A stretch of DNA of 64,000 bases, taken from contig JAFDYV010000012.1 of the NCBI GenBank assembly GCA_018267275.1, forward strand, positions 62,001 to 126,000, read 5' to 3'. The notes below the pieces were generated by a model that saw only the letters and a list, made by a program, of their open reading frames with translations, was not told the origin of the DNA and did not search any database. Within the stretch, counting starts at the first letter, position 1, and each line of letters starts with the position of its first letter. This document shows, one piece after another, positions 61,462 to 64,000 of this stretch. A program made the translations under genes and the position numbers. The DNA comes from Bacteroidota bacterium. GTDB taxonomy: Bacteria > Bacteroidota > Bacteroidia > Cytophagales > Cyclobacteriaceae.

Positions 61462-62503
61462 TGGTAACTTGCTTATCCTGTATTCAGAATACATGCCCTA
61501 CAATATTCCCGTTTGGCGGGCTCTTCAAAAAAATAGCGCGCTCACGGTTCATGTAGTGCACTGGGACCACAAGAAACTAACGCCTTATCGTTATTCAGGT
61601 ACTGACATTCAGTTTTATGAACGCAGCAAGTTAAATGATGATGGCCTGATGCAACTCTCGGATAACTTGAATCCGGTGGCTGTTGTGGTAAGCGGAAGAA
61701 TGGATAAGGGTTATTTGATTGTAGCTAATAAGCTCCGAAAAAACGGCACTCCTGTGGTGATGGGGTCAGATAAACAATGGACCGGTTCTCTGCGTGACTA
61801 TCTGGCTGTGGCAATGCAGCGATGGCTATATCACCGATATTTCACTCACGCGTGGGTTCCGGGCGATAGACAGCGTAAGTATGTAAAGATGATTGGTTTT
61901 CCTGAAAGTAAAACAATAGGCGGGTTATACATTGGAGATATAGAGTTGTTTTCAAAGATGGGCACAACACCAATAGAGCAGAGGCAGGATGTGATCTTTG
62001 TTGGTCGATTGGAAAGAATAAAAGGAATCCAACCATTGATAGATGTATTGATGGAACTGAGAAACGAGGGAGCCTTTCAGGGTAGGTTATGGATATTCGG
62101 AAATGGTTCCTTGAGCGGCTCGATTCCCAAAAACGATTGGATTAAATATCGAGGTTTTGCGGCTCAGACTGAGATACAAGAAGCAATTAATCACGCAGCG
62201 ATTTTTTGCTTACCAAGCTTAGATGAGCCTTGGGGAGTAGTAGTGCACGAACAAGCTGCAGCTGGTTTACTAATATGCTGCTCACAGGCAGTTGGTTCAG
62301 CAGATCATTTTGTGCAAGACCAGGTAAATGGAGTCATATTTCCGACTGGCAATTGGAATGCACTTAAAAAATCATTGGTTGAAGTATTCAACTGGTCTCC
62401 AAACAAAAAGACTAGCGGAAGCGAGTTGAGTAGGAGTTTGGCCAAGTCACTGAATTCGGAGCGAACAGCAAGCGAATTACTTTCAGCTTTACAATTAAGC
62501 TAG
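61451..62503 (+). CDS. GT4-family glycosyltransferase
   Basis: About 350 aa. FVGRLERIKGIQPLIDVLMEL and FCLPSLDEPWGVVVHEQAAAGLLICCS give the donor-binding half; GNLLILYSEYMPYNIPVWRAL is the acceptor half. The ATG at 61451 overlaps the previous gene; a TTG lies two codons upstream. Sugar unknown. Confidence 0.88.
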   Translation: MRGSGNLLILYSEYMPYNIPVWRALQKNSALTVHVVHWDHKKLTPYRYSGTDIQFYERSKLNDDGLMQLSDNLNPVAVVVSGRMDKGYLIVANKLRKNGTPVVMGSDKQWTGSLRDYLAVAMQRWLYHRYFTHAWVPGDRQRKYVKMIGFPESKTIGGLYIGDIELFSKMGTTPIEQRQDVIFVGRLERIKGIQPLIDVLMELRNEGAFQGRLWIFGNGSLSGSIPKNDWIKYRGFAAQTEIQEAINHAAIFCLPSLDEPWGVVVHEQAAAGLLICCSQAVGSADHFVQDQVNGVIFPTGNWNALKKSLVEVFNWSPNKKTSGSELSRSLAKSLNSERTASELLSALQLS

Positions 62504-63642
62504 TGAGTAGGAAATCCATTTTAGCGTTTTTTGATCACTTTTATCCTTCTGTCAAGTCTGGCGGGCCCGCACGCTCTGCTTTGGGATTTGCCGAACTTTT
62601 AAGCAATCAGTTTGAAATCACGGTCGTCACCTCTAATCACGATTTTGGAGATGAAGAACCCTATCCCGGAGTTGTTTCTAACCAACCGGTTAAATTGGGA
62701 AACTATTCTGTGTATTATCTTGATAAAGTTAGAAGGCGCGAAATCATTCAGCGTCTGATTGGTGGTGCACCCGATTTTATTTACCTAAACAGTTTCTTTT
62801 CCTTTGATTTTTCAATTTATCCGCAATTCCTGCTCAAAAGAAAAAACAGGATGAAGTGTAATCTTGTTTTGGCGCCACGAGGTGAATTGGCACCTACAGC
62901 ATTGTCGAAGAAAGGACTCAAGAAACAGCTTTTCCTTAATGTTTATCGATTGTATTTACACATTGGGTCAACACGCTATCAAGCAAGTTCAATATACGAG
63001 AAACGTGACATCGAACGAACCTTGCCAGGATCTGAAGTCGTTGTAGCATCTGACCTTCGCCCACCAACTGAATTGTTTTTGACTACTGAGTCCACGATTG
63101 CTAAAGAATGCGGAAGACTTAGAATATGCCTTATTGCTCGTATTCACCCTATCAAAAATGTGTTGATGGCGATTGATACGGTTTTGAAGATTAAAGATTA
63201 TCAGATACAGTTTGATATTTACGGCTTTGCTGAGGATGGCAGTTACTACGATCAATGTAAGCAAAAAGCAAACCTCTCGGGCGGAGTGATCAGGTTGTGC
63301 CCTCCGTTGATGGCTGATGAAGTGGTAAATGTGATGAGTCAATACCACTTGCTTTTCTTGCCCACGCAAGGCGAAAACTTCGGGCACAGCATTCTTGAGA
63401 GTTTCATTGCTGGAAGACCAGTGTTGATTTCAAATTCAACGCCATGGCGTGGCCTTGAGGAGAAGAAGGCAGGATTTGATGAACCGTTGGATGAAGCGAT
63501 GTTAGTGGAGCGTTTGAAGTTTTTTGCAAGTTTGGGTCAACAAGAATTTGACAAGTGGTGCAAAGGAGCAAGACAACAGGCAGTTGATTTTTTCCAAAGG
63601 CAGTCAGCGCTCGATGATTACAAAAAGCTATTTTCTAGTTAA
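62503..63642 (+). CDS. GT4-family glycosyltransferase
   Basis: 379 aa, GTG start adjoining the previous stop. DHFYPSVKSGGPARSALGFAELL is the acceptor-domain glycine loop seen in many capsule transferases. LIARIHPIKNVLMAI and LLFLPTQGENFGHSILESFIAGRPVLIS form the donor domain. Sugar unknown. Confidence 0.9.
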   Translation: MSRKSILAFFDHFYPSVKSGGPARSALGFAELLSNQFEITVVTSNHDFGDEEPYPGVVSNQPVKLGNYSVYYLDKVRRREIIQRLIGGAPDFIYLNSFFSFDFSIYPQFLLKRKNRMKCNLVLAPRGELAPTALSKKGLKKQLFLNVYRLYLHIGSTRYQASSIYEKRDIERTLPGSEVVVASDLRPPTELFLTTESTIAKECGRLRICLIARIHPIKNVLMAIDTVLKIKDYQIQFDIYGFAEDGSYYDQCKQKANLSGGVIRLCPPLMADEVVNVMSQYHLLFLPTQGENFGHSILESFIAGRPVLISNSTPWRGLEEKKAGFDEPLDEAMLVERLKFFASLGQQEFDKWCKGARQQAVDFFQRQSALDDYKKLFSS

Positions 63643-63645
63643 ACG

Positions 63646-64000
63646 ATGTGCGGTATTGTTGGTGGAATCGGTTTAGACGAATGGCCAATCGAGGACATGG
63701 TGTCGTCCATTGCCCATCGCGGCCCTGACCATCACGCACATTTCGTGCATGGTCAATTGTTTCTGGGGCATACGCGGCTGTCCATATTAGACACAAGTGC
63801 CAATGGGCATCAACCCATGACCAGCAGTGATGGAAATGCAGTAATTGTTTTCAACGGAGAGATTTACAATCACCTGGATATTCGACAGCAACTGCCTCAA
63901 ACAAGTTATCGCTCAACATCTGATACCGAAACATTACTGCATGCTTACCAGCATTGGGGTATTGATTTTGTGGAAAGACTCAACGGGATTTTCGCCTTTG
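63646..64000 (+). CDS. asnB-like: Second asparagine synthetase-like amidotransferase (cut by window end)
   Basis: The visible 118 codons cover most of the Ntn glutaminase domain. MCGIVGGIG has Cys2, followed by IAHRGPDHHAH, RLSILDTSANGHQPM, NGEIYNHLDI and STSDTETLLHAY. The synthetase half lies beyond the window, so completeness cannot be judged. It is the second such gene within 7 kb. Confidence 0.9.
   Translation, partial: MCGIVGGIGLDEWPIEDMVSSIAHRGPDHHAHFVHGQLFLGHTRLSILDTSANGHQPMTSSDGNAVIVFNGEIYNHLDIRQQLPQTSYRSTSDTETLLHAYQHWGIDFVERLNGIFAF

Noticed and set aside
1..64000. CRISPR arrays, insertion sequences, prophage genes or rRNA
   Set aside because: No regularly spaced repeats, transposase or phage proteins, or rRNA sequences were recognised anywhere in the window.

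Overview
The window reads as a chromosomal segment of a Bacteroidota bacterium, most likely in the Cytophagales or a related order. The evidence is a large secreted protein ending in a gliding-motility/type IX secretion (type B) C-terminal domain, TANNTTTG-type -7 promoter elements, a Bat-type von Willebrand operon, a split transketolase subunit, a NagB/PIG-L fusion of the Bacteroidota kind, and an UpxY-like NusG paralogue heading a capsule/O-antigen cluster. No species is assigned.

Positions 1-30,260 hold mostly housekeeping and accessory metabolism in short operons. They include an M28 peptidase behind an ABC-F ATPase, an orphan ABC ATPase, a ureohydrolase, a PemK/MazF-type toxin with an RHH-like antitoxin, a sortilin-like beta-propeller protein, an NSS transporter, an aldo/keto reductase, a sarcosine-oxidase-like enzyme, and a GAF sensor with a DHp-like end but no ATPase domain. 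A minus-strand group (GMC oxidoreductase, gluconate-dehydrogenase subunit 3, M29-like protein, Gfo/Idh/MocA oxidoreductase) suggests periplasmic sugar oxidation. After it come the T9SS cargo protein, the NagB fusion, a ceramidase-like protein, a transketolase C-half and a Bat operon fragment. Several intergenic gaps carry long perfect or near-perfect inverted repeats.

Positions 30,260-31,280 hold a minus-strand tRNA cluster, Ser(GCU)-Arg(UCU)-Pro(UGG). The Arg gene is split in its anticodon by a group I intron of about 648 nt. The intron encodes a 139-aa PD-(D/E)XK homing endonuclease resembling the I-Ssp6803I type. This is the most unusual object in the window. A membrane protein and a penicillin acylase follow.

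From about 34,158 to the right edge the plus strand is one nearly gapless, roughly 30-kb polysaccharide operon. Its head holds the NusG/UpxY-like factor, a winged-helix regulator, and the Wza and Wzc export/kinase pair. Nucleotide-sugar genes follow: CDP-3,6-dideoxyhexose synthesis (rfbF, rfbG, a reductase, rfbH), a DegT aminotransferase, and a GDP-mannose 3,5-epimerase-like enzyme. Modifying enzymes include FkbM and other methyltransferases, WbqC, GNAT, two beta-propeller glycosidase-like paralogues and two asparagine-synthetase-like amidotransferases. At least seven glycosyltransferases, a Wzx flippase and a Wzy polymerase complete a Wzx/Wzy-dependent pathway. No initiating sugar-phosphate transferase is seen, and the last gene runs off the right edge.
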